Positions 61,657 through 64,000 of a stretch of DNA of 64,000 bases are shown here, piece after piece. This DNA comes from Hepsetus odoe (taxonomy: Eukaryota; Chordata; Actinopteri; Characiformes; Hepsetidae). The translations under genes were made by a program, and so were the position numbers. Where the stretch lies: positions 19,146,970 through 19,210,969 of the forward strand of contig CM029379.1 of the NCBI GenBank assembly GCA_017165825.1. The letters are read 5' to 3'. The notes below the pieces were generated by a model. The model searched no databases and was not told the DNA's origin. It saw nothing but the letters and a program-made list of their open reading frames with translations. Numbering within the stretch: the stretch's first letter is position 1; each line of letters begins with the position of its first letter.

Positions 61657-61931
61657 CAATGCCCATTTTCGGGGGCAGCGGTGGCCTAGTGGTTAGGGCG
61701 TTGGCCACATGATCAGAGGATCGGGGGTTTGAACCCCTTCCCAATAGGTTGCCCTGAGGTACCCTTGAGCAAGGTGCTGTCGTGCTCCTCCCTGCGATGG
61801 GCTGGTGACTTGTCCAGGGTGTGCCCCCATCCTTTGCCCTGTGTGAGCTGGGATGGACTCCAGCACCCCCCCCCCCACGACCCTGCTTGGGACAAGTGGC
61901 AGAAAATGAAAAAAAGACAATGCCCATTTTC
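61657..61931 (+). mobile_element. Complete chimeric type B SINE (61671-61917) with 14-bp TSD
   Basis: CAATGCCCATTTTC flanks it perfectly at 61657-61670 and 61918-61931. Head GGGGGCAGCGGTGGCCTAGT, B box GGGGGTTTGAACCCC, body GAGGTACCCTTGAGCAAGGT, then the LINE-like tail CTCCCTGCGATGGGCTGGTG ... GGGACAAGTGGCAGAAAATG and a short A-rich end. A run of about ten C (61866-61876) may be hypermutable. Confidence 0.93.
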
Positions 61932-61994
61932 CAATCTCTCTATATCCCTTAGTATGATGCATTTCTAAGTAATTGAAATTCAAATACATACATA

Positions 61995-62252
61995 CGGTAC
62001 CAGGCACTTAATTGTTTCAAATCATGAGCAAAACGTTTATTTTTCCTAATTCCAGTAACAAAATAACAGAATAGAGATGAATTCATCCTTACTACTGCTT
62101 AAATTGTCCACTTCCTTCAGCAGCAGAGCTGATTTAACTTAACGAAGCAATGATCATCCAAAACAGGTATCGAACAGAGACTATTAATTATACGGGGATT
62201 CCCTGAAGAGATGTTTTTATTCTGAGGTGCCTAAAATTTTTGCACAGTACCG
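61995..62252. mobile_element. Small TA-flanked MITE with Tc1-type ends
   Basis: TA at 61993-61994 and 62253-62254. The right end, inverted, reads CGGTACTGTGCAAAAATTTT then AGGCACC. The left reads CGGTACCAGGCACTT, as if TGTGCAAAAATTTT had been lost. About 258 bp with no coding potential. Confidence 0.6.
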
Positions 62253-62254
62253 TA

Positions 62255-63854
62255 TATATTAGTGTGCGTTTCTGCATCCCCAGAACAAGGCTAAATTGCC
62301 ATAAATGGAAAGCACAATCAGTGCTCACATACTATATCAAACTCTTTTATATAAAACCAAAAACCAATAAAAGTTGTTTCCATGCTAAAGTCCCTCTCAT
62401 AATTTGAAAATGATTAGTTACAGGTGCGTAAGGTTTGGGGGAAACCTAAAACTTCTGTCCAGGAGACAAGTGAGTTTGATACTGTGGGAATAAAGGAATG
62501 TTCCTATATTTTTTCATCCTTTTAACAACCCTCAGTAGAGCACCATTGCTACCCTGTTGACATGTATGGGAGCAACACCGTAAAAAACACTTTAAATCAC
62601 TAATCACTTTAAATTTCCTCTCGTTTATTCATTTCATTTACAGAAAAGGTCAATCAAACATGAAAAGGAAATCAAACATGCTTTTTCCAGGCCATCACAC
62701 AAAGAACACTTTCTGACGATGTCATTTTTGGATCATTTTGCTGTCTGTCAGGTTTGTGGTGTCCATGCCCAATCAGTCGGAGTCCGGGAACACTCCGTCC
62801 ACACCACTACGCTGATAACAAATTACCACAAATTCTTCCCTCTGGAAAACTAGTCCCACCTCTGAAGGAACATATCTCACATACTTGCTGCATAATTACA
62901 AAAAGGTTTCTTAAACTTGTAACAGCTGATGACTTCTTTTTGCTTTGGCAAAGAACCCTTTAAGCAATCAAGTGGTTCTTGAAGGGATCATGGCTCTGTA
63001 TAGAACCATTGCCTCAGCTAAAAACCCCTGAATAAAATTTTTAAGGATGTTCAAATTCTGCCATTGGAGGGAAATTGATTCTTGAGGTCACAGGTTCCCT
63101 ATAGGTTCCTAAACTGAAACATGTTGAAATTGTCATCAGTGGTTCTAAATGCAGATACAAATGTAGCTGATTAAGTCGAAAAGTTATGGACTATTGTTTT
63201 AATCCCTGCTTTCTTTTCACTTGACTTGCACTTCATTTCTTAGTGTATTTTCTGCCTAATTTAACCCTATAATGTGTTTGATAATGAGTTGATAATGTAA
63301 GTCATATGTGTTCTTACAGTAAGACATTACAAGTGCATGCGGAGACAATGGGAAGCACCAGTCTATACGTCTTAAATAGGCCATCAGCACAAAGATCTTT
63401 TCATTTTTAATTAAAATGTGTGATCTTTGATGTCCAGTAGATGTCACTCTTATTTTGTTATAACTGTAAAGGCGTTCACTAAAAATCTATAGTTACTTGT
63501 AACTTTAAACTGGCATACTTCCACACACTGTGCGAACAATTGCACTTCAAGGAAGAAGAAGAGTTTACATTTATTTTTCTCACTAAAGGGAAGGCTCATG
63601 TTACCCAGCATACCCAGCACATAGTGCACATGCTGTGAAGACTAGGAAGAAGGTGCATTTTGTTCACACAGAGTCTTTGAAACATCCTGAATGTCACAAA
63701 ACTACAGCTAACGCCTGTCTCTTACCCATGTCCTCTGATTTGGCTCCAACACCAATAGTGCTAGAAATATTAAAAACCATTAAAACACAGCGTAACCACT
63801 TCTACTCAGTTCCCTGCTGACAAATGTATACTTTTTCGAACTATTCAGGTTTGA
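62255..63854. other. Non-coding AT-rich DNA
   Basis: No gene or recognised repeat. Confidence 0.5.
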
Positions 63855-64000
63855 AAGGTTCAGTGGTTAGTGCAGTTGAATGACAAGAAAAAGATTCTGG
63901 ATTTCTTTCAGGCAGCCTATGTGTTTTCTGTGAGATGTGCATGTCCTCCATATCCATGTACTTCCTCAAGGTGCTCTATTTTTCTCCCACAATCCAAAGA
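63855..64000 (+). mobile_element. Type D SINE, cut by the window edge
   Basis: Head AGGTTCAGTGGTTAGTGCAG, then TTCTGGATTTCTTTCAGGCAG, TTTTCTGTGAGATGTGCATG and CTCCCACAATCCAAAGA, in the forward direction of the 44627-44930 family. The 3' part continues beyond the window. Confidence 0.75.

Overview
The window is vertebrate nuclear DNA, most probably from a teleost fish. It is AT-rich, has one recognisable protein-coding gene in 64 kb, long dinucleotide microsatellites, several tRNA-headed SINE families, decayed Tc1/mariner transposons and RTE-like LINE fragments of kinds I know from fish genomes. Species cannot be set from the sequence alone.

The gene is an alpha-1D adrenergic receptor (adra1d) on the + strand. 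Coding exon 1 (46591-47557) carries the N-terminus through TM6. A phase-1 intron of about 12.1 kb follows. Coding exon 2 (59613-60169) carries TM7, helix 8 and a long basic tail ending in the PDZ-ligand-like ETDI. The joined reading frame is 1524 nt, or 507 residues. A GC-box and CCAAT-box cluster lies at about 46.17-46.27 kb. Candidate poly(A) signals lie 0.9-1.3 kb after the stop.

The 46 kb upstream is gene-poor. From left to right it holds: a deleted RTE-like LINE split by a SINE (1.0-2.25 kb); SINEs of at least three types; Tc1-like remnants (14.1, 16.1, 21.5, 23.6, 29.3, 31.6 kb); many CA, GA, TA and CT tracts; and one weakly supported orphan exon (32.8 kb, minus). It also holds a cluster of three SINEs (33.2-34.0 kb), a 2.4-kb minisatellite complex ending in a 1.46-kb inverted duplication (34.9-37.36 kb), and more LINE and SINE fragments (37.5-44.9 kb). 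After the gene come a complete chimeric SINE, a TA-flanked MITE and a SINE cut by the window edge.

The most unusual features are the minisatellite palindrome with two 147-bp unique arms, a SINE family that shares a tRNA head but carries two alternative 3' tails (with a 126-bp tail-only insertion bearing its own target-site duplication), and two fold-back hairpins that look like template-switch scars. I found no CRISPR array, structural RNA gene or prokaryote-like operon.
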